A program made the translations under genes and the position numbers. This document shows, piece by piece, positions 19,210-28,679 of a DNA stretch of 64,000 nucleotides. Source of the DNA: Antarcticibacterium sp. 1MA-6-2 (GTDB lineage: Bacteria > Bacteroidota > Bacteroidia > Flavobacteriales > Flavobacteriaceae); the NCBI RefSeq assembly GCF_021535135.1, contig NZ_CP091036.1, positions 3,100,001-3,164,000 on the forward strand, in the 5' to 3' direction. The notes under the pieces were generated by a model. It worked only from the letters and a program-made list of their open reading frames with translations, was not told where the DNA came from and made no database searches. Within the stretch, counting starts at the first letter, position 1; each line of letters starts with the position of its first letter.

Positions 19210-20382
19210 TTATTTAAATAGAAGTTGTGTTAATTCCACCAGGTAATCCCTCCAGTTACTCCAGGTGTGGCCACCTTCTGTTTCCCTGTACACATAATTC
19301 ATTTTTATTTGGTCAAGTGTTTTTCGAAAATCTTCTACGCTCTTATATAGAAAATCTGTTTTACCTATTGCAATCCAGTAAAGTTCTACCCCATTTTCCT
19401 TTTGCTGTTTTAAAGTTTCTTCCAGATTTTCATAAATAGGAGATTTTACGTTTTCTCCCGGCATAATAGCAGGTGAAAAGAGGCCTACATAATCAAAAGT
19501 ATCAGGATAATATCTTGAAATGTGCAGGGAATGAAAACCTCCCATGGATAGACCTGCAATCGCTCTGCTTTCTTTCTCTGCCTTTACTCTGTAGTTGTTT
19601 TCAACAAAATCTATAACATCCGGGAAAGAGCTTTCCATACTCCCTTCCATTGTAAATGGCAGCTGAAAGTTGGGCTTATAAAAACCTTTTGAGGATTCTC
19701 CGGGAGCAGCTTCCTGTACATAATTACCATTTGGCATTACCACTACCATAGGTTTGGCTTTTCCTTGCGCAATTAAATTGTCGAGGATTTGAGAAGCCCT
19801 TCCAAGGGCAATCCAGGCTTCCTCATCACCTCCCATTCCGTGAAGCAGGTAAAGTACGGGATAAGATTCATCACTGGTCTCATATCCCGGGGGAGTGTAA
19901 ATAGTAATGCGCCTGTTATCCTTTTCTTTGTTTGAGGGAGAATTGTACCACCTTCTGGCAACTGTTCCATGTGGCACGTCGTTAACGCTATAGTTTTCTG
20001 CTTTTCCGTTGCCAATAATAAAAATACTGCTAACTGTTGCCACATCCCTTACCAGGTGTACATTGTTAGGATCTGTCATTTTTACGCCGTCTACTAGAAA
20101 AGAGTAGCTGTATAGATTAGATGGTAGTGGTTTTGTTGTGTAAGTCCAAACACTATCCTTGTTCATTTTCATTTCTGCAGGAATAGTGGCCCACTCTTTC
20201 TGCGGCATCCACTCCCCGCTAACTTTTACTTCCCTTGCATTAGGAGCATAAAGTCTAAAAGTTACTGTGTTGTCTTCGTGAACCTCGGGAGAGATAATAT
20301 TCCCTGCGCCTCCCAGTGCTTGTTGGGAAAATCCGGAAGAGGATAACAGAATAAGAAAATTCAGTAGTAAGAGCTTTTTCAT
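19210..20382 (-). CDS. Secreted esterase, CE1-like alpha/beta hydrolase with N-terminal E-set domain
   Basis: A 390-residue exported enzyme with a signal peptide ending at GFSQ. Residues about 30-125 form an immunoglobulin-like E-set domain as in GlgB/feruloyl esterase fusions (TFRLYAPNAREVKVSGEW). The esterase domain follows, with YLLHGMGGDEEAWIALG, the nucleophile in AIAGLSMGGFHSL (Ser within GxSxG) and the His in EGGHTWSNWRDYL near the C-terminus. Such enzymes release feruloyl or acetyl groups from plant xylan, or act on other esters. The substrate is not determinable here. Confidence 0.87.
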   Translation of the reverse strand: MKKLLLLNFLILLSSSGFSQQALGGAGNIISPEVHEDNTVTFRLYAPNAREVKVSGEWMPQKEWATIPAEMKMNKDSVWTYTTKPLPSNLYSYSFLVDGVKMTDPNNVHLVRDVATVSSIFIIGNGKAENYSVNDVPHGTVARRWYNSPSNKEKDNRRITIYTPPGYETSDESYPVLYLLHGMGGDEEAWIALGRASQILDNLIAQGKAKPMVVVMPNGNYVQEAAPGESSKGFYKPNFQLPFTMEGSMESSFPDVIDFVENNYRVKAEKESRAIAGLSMGGFHSLHISRYYPDTFDYVGLFSPAIMPGENVKSPIYENLEETLKQQKENGVELYWIAIGKTDFLYKSVEDFRKTLDQIKMNYVYRETEGGHTWSNWRDYLVELTQLLFK

Positions 20383-20593
20383 AGACCAGATAGATTTTTG
20401 AGTTTTAAATTTCCGAAAAAAGATTTAATTGATTGTAATACAATTTTAGAAGGAATTCGGAATAACTTTCTTTTAAAGGTATGCAAAAACCTGAAAAACA
20501 GGAGTGGTAATTTTAGTCATCAACCTGGATTTCATCTTCTTAAATTTTGTAATTTTTACACACAGAAGTTTTTCAGAAAAAAATGATTTTTTG

Positions 20594-20626
20594 TTTTGAT
20601 AGCATTTAAATTTTGAGTTATATTTG
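20594..20626 (+). promoter_or_regulatory. Promoter of tRNA-Asn
   Basis: TTTTG at 20594-20598 and TATATTTG at 20619-20626 with a 20-base spacer are a near-ideal Bacteroidota -33/-7 pair. The tRNA begins 24 bases later. Confidence 0.75.
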
Positions 20627-20649
20627 CAACCGCAAAGGAAAAAACACCT

Positions 20650-20723
20650 TCCTCCTTAGCTCAGCTGGTTAGAGCATCTGACTGTTAATCAGAGGGTCCT
20701 TGGTTCGAGCCCAAGAGGGGGAG
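20650..20723 (+). tRNA. tRNA-Asn (anticodon GTT)
   Basis: A cloverleaf can be drawn: acceptor TCCTCCT/AGGGGGA, D-arm GCTC..GAGC, anticodon arm TCTGA-CTGTTAA-TCAGA with GTT in the loop, and T-arm CTTGG-TTCGAGC-CCAAG. CCA is not encoded. It has its own promoter and terminator. Confidence 0.96.
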
Positions 20724-20728
20724 CAGAA

Positions 20729-20756
20729 AGCCTGACAGAAATGTCGGGCTTTTTTG
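20729..20756 (+). terminator. Terminator after tRNA-Asn
   Basis: Stem AGCCTGACA / TGTCGGGCT (one G-T pair) with an AGAAA-like loop and a run of six T. Confidence 0.88.
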
Positions 20757-21012
20757 TTTTATATATAACCCTAATTTATTCTTATTCCTGACTCTTCGCA
20801 TAATAAGTGTTTTCTTTCCAGAAGATAAGATCTAAATATTGCCCCTTCCGCCTTCAGAAAAAATGCCGATCACGCTAAAAAAGACTCTGTAGAATTACAA
20901 ATTTCAGCTGTGGCTGCCATAATCCGCTTTCAAACAAGTAAATTTGTAGTACCAATTGATGGATTTATCTCTCTGTGACAGGAATTCTTCAGAAGGAATA
21001 AAAGTTATATAA

Positions 21013-22443
21013 ATGATCAATTTTTCTGCTACTTATACCGATCAGTATCAACTTGCGATGGCTGAGGTGTATTTCAAGAATGGACATAAAGAACATACCG
21101 CTGTTTTTGATTACTACTTTAGGAAAGTACCTTTTAGTGGAGCTTATGCAATTTTTGCAGGTCTTGAAGATCTCCTCCGAATATTAGAGAATCTCAGGTT
21201 TTCTGAAGACGATATTAGGTACCTCCAGGGGCAGGGATTCGATAGTGATTTCCTGGATTACCTTAAAGATTTCAGATTTAACGGGAGAATTTTTTCTGCT
21301 CTTGAGGGGGATCTGGTATTTCCGAATAGGCCAATTTTACAGGTAGAGGCTAATATCATAGAGGCGCAGATAATTGAGACTCTTTTGCTGAATCTTCTGA
21401 ATTTTCAAACCCTGGTAGCCACAAAAGCAAGCAGAATGCGATTGGTGGCAGGAGAAAGAAAGCTACTCGAATTCGGGATGCGACGGGCCCAGGCTACAGG
21501 AAGTTATCACGCCAGCAGGGCGGCAATAATTGGTGGTTTTAACGGTACCAGTAATGTGATGGCTGCAAAGAATTTTGATATTCCTGTTTCAGGGACTATG
21601 GCTCATTCTTTTATCCAGAGTTTTGATGATGAACTGGAAGCCTTCAGGGCTTTTGCAAAAGGACGGCCAAAGGGCTGTGTTCTTCTTGTAGATACGTACA
21701 ATACCCTGGAAAGTGGTCTTCCTCACGCCATAAAAGTAGGAAAGGAAATGGAGGCAAGGGGAGAAAAACTGGCAGGAATACGTTTGGATAGTGGAGATTT
21801 GGCTTACCTCGCGAGAGAAAGCCGAAAAATGTTAGATAATGCAGGGCTTAGTTACGTAAAAATCGCTGCTTCAAATCAGCTGGATGAATATGTGATAAAA
21901 AGCTTACTGGAGCAGCAGGCACCTATAGATATCTTCGGAGTTGGAACCAGCCTGGTTACGGGTAGCCCTGATGCTGCTATTGACGGAGTCTACAAACTTT
22001 CAATGTCTAACGGAAAGCCCAGAATAAAGATTTCGGAAAACCTGGCAAAGGTGACCATTCCGCATAAAAAGCAGGTTTTCCGCATAAAAAATTCAAAAGG
22101 AGAGCTTATTGGTGCTGATGCCATTGCACTACGGGAAGAAACAAGGCTGGAAAGAATGTATGATCCTGTGGGACCTTTAAAATCTCTCCCTTTAACGCAT
22201 CACGATTTTGAGCCTTTGCTACACCCGGTGATGGAAAACGGGAAGACCACAATTGAATTCAGGAGTGTGTGGGAAATAGCGGAATACTCGGCTAAAAGAT
22301 TATCGGCTTTGCTTACGGAATATAAAAGGTTTGACAATCCGCACATCTACAAAATCGGAATAAGCAGAAAACTTAAAAAAGAGCGGGCAGATCTTTTGTC
22401 AAAATATAAAGAAATGGAAAATGAAGACATTAGTAATTATTGA
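21013..22443 (+). CDS. pncB: Nicotinate phosphoribosyltransferase
   Basis: This cytoplasmic enzyme joins nicotinate to PRPP at the cost of ATP, giving nicotinate mononucleotide for NAD salvage. It is 476 residues, normal length. Family segments include TDQYQLAMAEVYF at the N-terminus, GMRRAQATGSYHASRAAIIGG near 158 (phosphate site and the autophosphorylated His region), VDTYNTLESGLPHAIKV near 225, and the PRPP-phosphate loop IDIFGVGTSLVTGSPDAAIDG near 305. Its end overlaps the start of pncA by 23 bases, so the two are translationally coupled. Together they convert nicotinamide to nicotinate mononucleotide. Confidence 0.95.
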   Translation: MINFSATYTDQYQLAMAEVYFKNGHKEHTAVFDYYFRKVPFSGAYAIFAGLEDLLRILENLRFSEDDIRYLQGQGFDSDFLDYLKDFRFNGRIFSALEGDLVFPNRPILQVEANIIEAQIIETLLLNLLNFQTLVATKASRMRLVAGERKLLEFGMRRAQATGSYHASRAAIIGGFNGTSNVMAAKNFDIPVSGTMAHSFIQSFDDELEAFRAFAKGRPKGCVLLVDTYNTLESGLPHAIKVGKEMEARGEKLAGIRLDSGDLAYLARESRKMLDNAGLSYVKIAASNQLDEYVIKSLLEQQAPIDIFGVGTSLVTGSPDAAIDGVYKLSMSNGKPRIKISENLAKVTIPHKKQVFRIKNSKGELIGADAIALREETRLERMYDPVGPLKSLPLTHHDFEPLLHPVMENGKTTIEFRSVWEIAEYSAKRLSALLTEYKRFDNPHIYKIGISRKLKKERADLLSKYKEMENEDISNY

Positions 22444-23017
22444 TGTGCAAAACGATTTCATCCCCGGCGGAGCTTTGGCTGTGCCTGGTGGAAACGAAAT
22501 AGTAGAGGTGATCAACGATCTTCAGAAGAAATTTGAACTTATTATTGCCACCCAGGACTGGCATCCAAAAAACCATTCCAGTTTTGCAGCAAATCACGAG
22601 GGGAAAAAGGCATTTGAAACTATAAAATGGAGAGATGAAGATCAGGTGCTTTGGCCAATTCATTGTGTGCAGAATACGTATGGAGCTGAATTTTACCCTG
22701 AACTCGAAACCGCGAAAATAGAATCTATCTTTAGAAAAGGAACAGATCCTGAAATTGACAGCTATAGCGGATTCTATGACAACGCACATTTAAAATCCAC
22801 CGGACTCGCGGGTTACCTTCGGGAAAAAGGGGCTTCAGAGCTTTATTTTTGTGGCCTCGCGGGAGAATACTGTGTGTACTTTTCAGTCATTGATGCTCTT
22901 GAAGAAGGTTTTAATGTCACTCTTATAGAGGATGCGACGCGTGCTCTTGATGAGGAACAGTATAAAAATGCGAAAATAAATATTCTCGCCGGAGGTGGAA
23001 GAGTTATTAAAGCTTAG
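22421..23017 (+). CDS. pncA: Nicotinamidase (bifunctional nicotinamidase/pyrazinamidase)
   Basis: This enzyme hydrolyses nicotinamide to nicotinate and ammonia. It is 198 residues of the isochorismatase fold. The catalytic Asp is in VIDVQNDFIPGGAL, the metal-binding D and H residues in TQDWHPKNHSSFA, the catalytic Lys in FRKGTDPEIDSYSGFYDN, and the nucleophilic Cys in FCGLAGEYCVYFS near residue 150. It starts inside the pncB reading frame, which supports a coupled NAD salvage pair. Confidence 0.95.
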   Translation: MKTLVIIDVQNDFIPGGALAVPGGNEIVEVINDLQKKFELIIATQDWHPKNHSSFAANHEGKKAFETIKWRDEDQVLWPIHCVQNTYGAEFYPELETAKIESIFRKGTDPEIDSYSGFYDNAHLKSTGLAGYLREKGASELYFCGLAGEYCVYFSVIDALEEGFNVTLIEDATRALDEEQYKNAKINILAGGGRVIKA

Positions 23018-23071
23018 TGATCTATTAGAAAATTCTTCAGAAGCCCGGCAAGAACAAAAAGATTAATTAGT

Positions 23072-24298
23072 TTAAAATATGCTTCTGAAGGCCTGAATCA
23101 AATCATCTACTTCAGCTTCTGTATTATAATGCATAAGACTCACCCGAACTACTCCACCATATTTTTCCAGATCCAGATCCTGAATTAATTTTTTGGCATA
23201 AAAATCTCCGAAGCGAATGCCAATCCTAAAAGGATCAACCTTTTCCACAATTTCCGGGCTTTTTAGTTTATGGTGAATAAACGAAATAGTTGGAACTCTT
23301 CCGCAGCCATCAGCTTTGTTGCTGCCGATGATTTTGATGTCTTCAATGGAATTTAGATAATCGAGAAGTTTACCTGCGAGTTTTTCTTCATATTGAGTAA
23401 TCAGGTTGAAGCTTTTTTCCAATTTTTCAGCTTCAGACACTGATTTATCTTCAGGAAAATGATGATCGTGCAATGCCCCAAAATATTCCGGAATTCCTTT
23501 TAGCCCATAAGTAAGTTCAAAATTGTAATTGCCCGGCTGGAATTTGTAGGGAACATCCTCTGGTTTAAAGAAATAATGATTGATTCCTTTCATATTTATC
23601 AGGAGTTCCAGCTTGCCATACATCACCGCCAGATGAGGTCCGTACAATTTGTACCAGCTGAAAGTGTAGAAATCTACATCCAGTTCCTGTACATCAACTT
23701 TGCGGTGTGGCGCATAAGCTACTCCGTCTACACAAATAAGTGCCCCGGCTTCGTGGACTTCCTTTGAAATTTCCTTGATGGGATTAATTCCTCCGAGAAC
23801 ATTGGAAGCATGGGTTACAGCGACCAGTTTAGTCCGGGAAGAAAGTAGTTTCCTGAGCTCTTCCATTTCCAGTTGAAAATTTTCCGGGTTCACTTTCCAA
23901 ATTTTTATTACAATACCTTTTTGCTGAAGATCTGTCCAGCAGGAAACATTCGCCTCGTGATCGGTATTGGTAACAATAACTTCATCTCCTTCTTTCCAGT
24001 CATGGCTAATCCCCATGCTGAGAATTCTCAATAGCATTGAGGAAGAGGGGCCAATCACAATTTCCTGACTTCCGGGAGAATTTATAAAATCCGCAACTTT
24101 TTGTGTAGCCTCTCTTAATTTTGAACCTGCATTTTTAGAAACTTCATAGGAAGCACCCAGCTGCACATTATAGTTCTTGTAATACTCACTTATATAATCA
24201 ATGGTTCTGCCAAGAATTTGCGATCCTCCCGCGTTATCCATAAAAGTGAAATCCTGTTTTAGCGCCGGAAATTGCTCCCGTACAAAATCGATGTCCAT
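23072..24298 (-). CDS. Cysteine desulfurase-like PLP enzyme (class V aminotransferase fold)
   Basis: A 408-residue fold-type I PLP enzyme of the subfamily called cysteine desulfurase-like protein. N-terminal MDNAGGSQI parallels LDNAATTQ of SufS. GPSSSMLLRIL and TNTDHEANVSCW follow, and the PLP pocket is seen in CVDGVAYAPHRKVDV. The Schiff-base lysine is in TFSWYKLYGPH near residue 224 (SufS has FSGHKxYGP). A mobile-loop catalytic Cys as in IscS is not evident, so the substrate may not be cysteine. Its leader has mutually exclusive stem possibilities. Confidence 0.82.
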   Translation of the reverse strand: MDIDFVREQFPALKQDFTFMDNAGGSQILGRTIDYISEYYKNYNVQLGASYEVSKNAGSKLREATQKVADFINSPGSQEIVIGPSSSMLLRILSMGISHDWKEGDEVIVTNTDHEANVSCWTDLQQKGIVIKIWKVNPENFQLEMEELRKLLSSRTKLVAVTHASNVLGGINPIKEISKEVHEAGALICVDGVAYAPHRKVDVQELDVDFYTFSWYKLYGPHLAVMYGKLELLINMKGINHYFFKPEDVPYKFQPGNYNFELTYGLKGIPEYFGALHDHHFPEDKSVSEAEKLEKSFNLITQYEEKLAGKLLDYLNSIEDIKIIGSNKADGCGRVPTISFIHHKLKSPEIVEKVDPFRIGIRFGDFYAKKLIQDLDLEKYGGVVRVSLMHYNTEAEVDDLIQAFRSIF

Positions 24299-24317
24299 AG
24301 AATACTTTTAAAAAAGT

Positions 24318-24404
24318 GGTGAAATCAGTGACAGCAAGATAATTAAATTCAGGAGCACCTGTCAAGCTCCATTCTCTAACGGAGAAAGCCTTTCACCGGG
24401 ACAG
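24318..24404 (-). ncRNA. Possible structured leader (attenuator-like) of the PLP-enzyme gene
   Basis: Read on the minus strand, the leader has CTGTC, then GGTGAAA, a CTCC/GGAG stem, TGACAG, a second CTGTCA, and TTTCACC followed by ACTTTTTT just before the start codon. TGACAG can pair with either CTGTC copy, and GGTGAAA can pair with TTTCACC to form a stem next to the T run. This is the kind of alternative pairing seen in attenuators. No known riboswitch class is recognised. Confidence 0.25.
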
Positions 24405-24445
24405 TAATACATCCTTTAGTGGTTCTTTTATTGCTTAGGAGTGTT

Positions 24446-24453
24446 TATATTTG
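24446..24453 (+). promoter_or_regulatory. -7 promoter element of the M28 peptidase gene
   Basis: TATATTTG matches TAnnTTTG and lies 32 bases before the ATG. No clear -33 TTG at the standard spacing. Confidence 0.5.
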
Positions 24454-24485
24454 GAAAACATATAATCCAATATTAAAACGAACAC

Positions 24486-26042
24486 ATGAAAAGAAATTTT
24501 AAGGCACTGTTTACATTCTTATTTTTGTCTACCACTGTTCTGTTTGCACAGGAACAGGACCAGGTGGTGCAGAATATCATTAAGGAAGCAAACGAAAATT
24601 CCCAGCTGGAAACACTTGGGCATCAATTACTCGATGTTATCGGGCCACGCCTTGTAGGTACACCTGAAGCCAAACAGGCTCATGACTGGGCAGTAAAAAC
24701 TTACGAAGACTGGGGCATTTCAGCCGAAAATCAGCAATGGGGAGAATGGCGTGGATGGCAGCGTGGGATTACTCATATAGACCTTATTGAACCCCGGGTG
24801 CGAACTCTTTCAGGAATGCAACTTGCCTGGAGTCCTTCTACTGGAAAAAAGCCTATTGAAGCTGAAGTAGTGTTACTTCCCGTAGCTGCAGATTCAGTAG
24901 ATTTTGCGAAGAAATTATCACAGGTAAAAGGGAAGCTTGTTATGATCTCCATGCCACAGGCAACTAAGTCGACCCGACTATAATTGGGAAGAATTTGCTA
25001 CAAAAAAATCTTTTGAAAAGATGAAGACCGATAGGGAAGAGCAACAAAATGAATGGAGAGAAAAACTTAATAAAACTAGGTTATAGCAGTCGCGAACTTC
25101 CTGAAGTTTTAGAAAAAGCAGGAGCAGCAGGAATTATTACCCTGTACTGGTCGCAAGGTTTTGGAGCGAATAAAGTCTTTTCAGCCTCCACAAAAAAAAT
25201 ACCTACGATAGATCTTTCTCTTGAAGACTACGGAATGGTTTATCGTTTGGCCGAATCAGGTAACAAACCAAAATTAAGAGTAACGGCTGAATCTAAAGAA
25301 TTAGGAGCAGTACCTACATTTAATACTATTGCAACAATTCCCGGTACAGAGTTGCCGAATGAGTATATTATTTTATCAGCTCATTTTGACTCCTGGGATG
25401 GAGCTACAGTTGCAACAGATAATGGGACAGGAACATTAGTGATGATGGAAGCCATGCGAATCCTAAAGAAAATGTATCCAAACCCAAAAAGGACAATTAT
25501 TGCTTAGTCACTGGGGCAGTGAAGAGCAGGGGTTAAACGGTTCCCGTGCCTTTGTAAAAGATAATCCTGAAATTGTTAAAAATTTACAGGCTTTGTTTAA
25601 TCAGGACAATGGAACAGGAAGGGTTGTGAATCTTTCCGGTGGCGGATTTTTACATGCGTACGATTATTTAGGACGTTGGCTGGAAGCTGTTCCTGAGGAA
25701 ATCAAGAGTGAAATAGAAACTAACTTTCCGGGAACTCCGGGTCGTGGAGGATCAGACTATGCTTCTTTCGTAGCAGCAGGTGCTCCAGCATTTAGTTTAA
25801 GCTCCTTAAGCTGGTCTTACTGGAATTATACCTGGCATACAAATCTGGACACTTATGATAAGATCGTGTGGGATGATGTTAGGAATAACGCAATTCTTAC
25901 TGCAATACTTACTTATCAGGCCAGTGAAGATCAGGAAAGGACTTCCAGGGAACAGATAAAATTACCTAAGAATTCAAGAACTAGTGAACAAATGACCTGG
26001 CCGGAGCCAAGAGATGCTACTCGTAGAGGAGGATTAGATTAG
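24486..26042 (+). CDS. Secreted M28 family zinc aminopeptidase with PA domain
   Basis: An exported metallopeptidase of about 518 residues with a signal peptide ending at LFAQ. A PA (protease-associated) insert covers roughly residues 125-260. The M28 metal site follows, with SAHFDSWD (His, Asp), TDNGTGTLVMMEA (Asp), GHWGSEEQG (Glu pair) and a late His in NYTWHTNLDTYDK. The frame breaks twice at RCCGGY: ACTAAGT at 24963-24969 for ACCGGT (ATGRPDYNWEEF), and GCTTAGT at 25502-25508 for GCCGGT (IIAGHWGSEE). The second lies in the active site, where the glycine is nearly invariant, which fixes the reconstruction. A terminator follows. Confidence 0.92.
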
Positions 26043-26064
26043 TCTCCCTATACTTTATAAACAA

Positions 26065-26091
26065 AAATCCTCCCGCAAAGGAGGATTTTTT
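26065..26091 (+). terminator. Terminator after the M28 peptidase gene
   Basis: Stem AAATCCTCC / GGAGGATTT with a 6-base loop and a run of T. Confidence 0.88.
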
Positions 26092-26113
26092 GCATTATAT
26101 CTTTTTATTAGAA

Positions 26114-26486
26114 TTAGCTCTGCGGAAGATCTGCTCCTACGGGAATAGCACAGCTATGACCTGGCTGCCCGTGAGGTGGATTTTTTGTTGGTGTTGCAGT
26201 GGAGCCATTGACTCTTACAGGAGAAACGTTAGAAGAGGCAGGTTGCTGTTGCTGTTGAATCGTATTTGAAGATGCTGGCTGGTCAAGAGGAGTACCTACC
26301 GGAATATCGCATCTATGCCCCGGTTGTCCGTGAGCAGGATTTAACGCAGCTGTTGTTCCCTCGGTATTACTTGCTTAGCTCCTGGGTTTGTACAGGAGCA
26401 GCTTCAGTCTTTTCTTCATTCTTACAGGAAGTAAGGGATAGGATGCTTATTGAAAGAATTGCAAAGCCTATATTTCGTAATTTCAT
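26114..26486 (-). CDS. Small lipoprotein with two HGQPGHxCxIPVG repeats
   Basis: A lipoprotein of about 123 residues hidden by a frame break. The N-terminus (MKLRNIGFAILSISILSLTSC) ends in a lipobox. GCTAAGC (minus) at 26373-26379 stands for GCCGGC, and correction gives QELEPASNTEGTTAALN-type sequence running on to two near-identical units: NPAHGQPGHRCDIPVGTPL and, after a Gln/Ser/Thr-rich linker, NPPHGQPGHSCAIPVGADL. Each unit is about 20 residues, with one Cys and two His that could bind metal. The repeat is known from Bacteroidota lipoproteins but has no assigned function. It is transcribed convergently with the M28 gene. Confidence 0.78.
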
Positions 26487-26548
26487 GATAATCAGAATTT
26501 TAATTAGCTAATGAATCTATAAAAGTAAGAATTAGAAAAATACCGGGC

Positions 26549-27539
26549 TCAATTTACAATTCGATTTAGGTCTTCTTCGGAAATATTTAACAATCCTGAA
26601 GCAGGAAGACGGGTGGTCATTTCTCTCCAATTATCATTTTCCTTAAAAATCTTTCTGAAAATAGGCAGGGCCTCCTCTATTCGACTATTATTTGCGAGAG
26701 CAATAGCTTTCCAATATCTCATCTCGAGATTTTCAGGAAATAGCTCTTCAGCTTTGGAATATTGCTTTAGTGCCTCATCCACATTTTCTTCTTCCATGGC
26801 CAGGTCACCTTTGTTCATAAATTCGTACGCCCTTGCTACTTTTAGCAGGCGTTCCAGTTCCTTAAGTGGTTCCGCGTGATCATCTACCCGAAGATCTATT
26901 TTTTTATCCTCCCAGGAATTCTGCACTTTTTCAGGACCTACTACAATAAGTGCAGCACTCTGGCGGCCTCGAATATCACCTCCCGCAGCTTCGGCAGCCT
27001 GTAAAGTTTTTACTACTCTTTCAGCCAGGGGGAGTTCAACATTTTCTTTATAAGCTTTTTTCATGGCAGGAATGACATCGTCGTTGAGCATCATATTTGC
27101 CTGTACCGAAAAATTTTCTGCTGAATGGTGCATTGCAGATTCTACACAATTTTCTCCGGTATAAGCTGAGGTATTTCCCCGGGTGTCAAGAAAAGCTACC
27201 TGCCTGTAAGCTCTCCCTTCATCTTCAGCAATTAATTGTTTAAGTGCCGCGGTAGCCGATTTTCCTTTCTCCATTAATTCCAGCCCCTTTGGACCATATG
27301 CAGGATTAACAAAAGATTGAGTGGCCACTACTCCCACGCCACTTTTTCCCCAGGATACCAAAGAACCAACAGAAAACCAGTGGCTTTGAACACCTACGGC
27401 CATTTCTCCGGTAATAGAATCCCTTGCTACTATAGAGTAGGTGTGTGCAAAAAGCGTCCCCGCTAATAGAGGAATTTTGGGCTAAGCCATTGTATATACT
27501 CATACCGGAAATTAAAATAGAAAAGATTATTTTCTTCAT
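26549..27539 (-). CDS. DUF1028 family protein with C-terminal peptidoglycan/TPR-like domain
   Basis: An exported protein of about 330 residues. After the signal peptide (MKKIIFSILISGMSIYNGLAQ) comes the DUF1028 core (HTYSIVARDSITGEMAVGVQSHWFSVG, VVATQSFVNPAYGPKGLEL, VAFLDTRGNTSAYTGENC). It has the Ntn-hydrolase-like layout seen in this family, which is found near amino-acid or peptide metabolism genes. The last 100 residues look like helical TPR-type repeats (AMEEENVDEALKQYSKAEEL). The signal peptide and core are in different frames. The A run at 27449-27453 is one base too long (four A gives DAFAHTYS). The true substrate is unknown. Confidence 0.82.
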
Positions 27540-27582
27540 TTGATGTGTGTCTATTTCAAATATAGACAATCAGGAAATAAAT

Positions 27583-28278
27583 TTACCAGGTGTGGTGTAA
27601 ACTTAACTGTATCTGTCCTTTGGCTGTAGTATTAGTTGTTTGTGTCATATATCCTGCCTGCAACCTAAGATCATCCCGAAGGGAATAACCCAATGCCGAA
27701 TAAAATCTGTTTCTGTCAAAGAACTCTACCTTTCTTCCATTTCCAATACTTCTTTCCCCGTTGATGAACAACTCATTGTATAAAGCGAGGTAAATAGAAT
27801 TCCGGCTTAGGTCGGGCTTATTGAGCGGTAAATTCAGAAAAAGATTATAGCGATACCGCGTGCGGAAATCCTGTCCCTCCACCCAACGCTGCTCATATCT
27901 AAACCTATGGGTAAGGTAGAATCTATTTCCCAACTTTTGAGGTAATAGGGCTTCCTGATATACCCGGCTTTCACTGCTGGTTTCGTTACTGTCCCCATAA
28001 ACACCCGAAGTTATATGGCCATACCCGAGGGTAAATTTTACATTTGTACTTTCAGGAGTATATGTGAGTCCGCCCCTTAAAAGTAGTTGTTCGAGATCAC
28101 CTCCCAGGTTCCAGTTGCGATACTGAACATCTCCCTGTAGTCCGAAGTTGCTTTCTTTGAATGTGGTATTCCAAAAATACATATACCAGGCACCTGTTTT
28201 TTCTTCATCTATCTGGGCTATAGCATTAATGCTAAAGGTAAATAGCAATAAAAAAAGGAAAGGAATTTTAAATTTCAT
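27583..28278 (-). CDS. DUF2490 domain outer-membrane protein
   Basis: A 231-residue exported protein with a signal peptide ending at AIAQ. Alternating aromatic/charged strands (WYMYFWNTTFKESNFGLQGD, FYLTHRFRYEQRWVEG, RNRFYSALGYSLRDDLRLQAGYM) end in the aromatic W of LSLHHTW. This is the pattern of a small beta-barrel of the DUF2490 family. Function is unknown; the family is widespread in Bacteroidota. Confidence 0.82.
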   Translation of the reverse strand: MKFKIPFLFLLLFTFSINAIAQIDEEKTGAWYMYFWNTTFKESNFGLQGDVQYRNWNLGGDLEQLLLRGGLTYTPESTNVKFTLGYGHITSGVYGDSNETSSESRVYQEALLPQKLGNRFYLTHRFRYEQRWVEGQDFRTRYRYNLFLNLPLNKPDLSRNSIYLALYNELFINGERSIGNGRKVEFFDRNRFYSALGYSLRDDLRLQAGYMTQTTNTTAKGQIQLSLHHTW

Positions 28279-28404
28279 TTTTAAAGGTTTCCTGCAAATA
28301 TAAAAACACTAAGAAAGAATCGAGAAAGTGAAAGGTTTTTCCTAACCTTTTTCTTGACATTAAAACTTTGTATGGATTAAGGCTGTAAATTCTTAAAACA
28401 TTTT

Positions 28405-28412
28405 TATTTTTG
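28405..28412 (+). promoter_or_regulatory. -7 element upstream of tRNA-Arg
   Basis: TATTTTTG matches TAnnTTTG and ends 11 bases before the tRNA. No clear -33 partner. Confidence 0.45.
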
Positions 28413-28423
28413 TGAACCTTTTT

Positions 28424-28495
28424 GGCCTCGTAGTTCAATGGATAGAATAGTAGTTTCCTAAACTGTAGATCCAAGTTCGATTCTTGGCGAGGCTA
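28424..28495 (+). tRNA. tRNA-Arg (anticodon CCT)
   Basis: Acceptor GGCCTCG/CGAGGCT (one G-T pair), D-arm GTTC..GAAT, anticodon arm GTAGT-TTCCTAA-ACTGT with CCT in the loop, and T-arm CCAAG-TTCGATT-CTTGG. It reads the AGG codon. CCA is not encoded. Confidence 0.94.
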
Positions 28496-28516
28496 CTTTT
28501 AAATTATAAAAAATTA

Positions 28517-28549
28517 AAACCCTGTTAATCTTTGATTTTCAGGGTTTTT
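28517..28549 (+). terminator. Terminator after tRNA-Arg
   Basis: Stem AAAACCCTG / CAGGGTTTTT with a 14-base loop ending in T. Confidence 0.8.
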
Positions 28550-28679
28550 GATTTTGTATCTGCTGGCGGTTTGTTTCTGGAAATTTTTAAAGACAGCTTA
28601 GGAAGAACCTGCTGTATTAGAGATAAATTATCCGCGATAATCTTAACATTAGCTCTTTTTCATGAGCTATCAAGAAATT

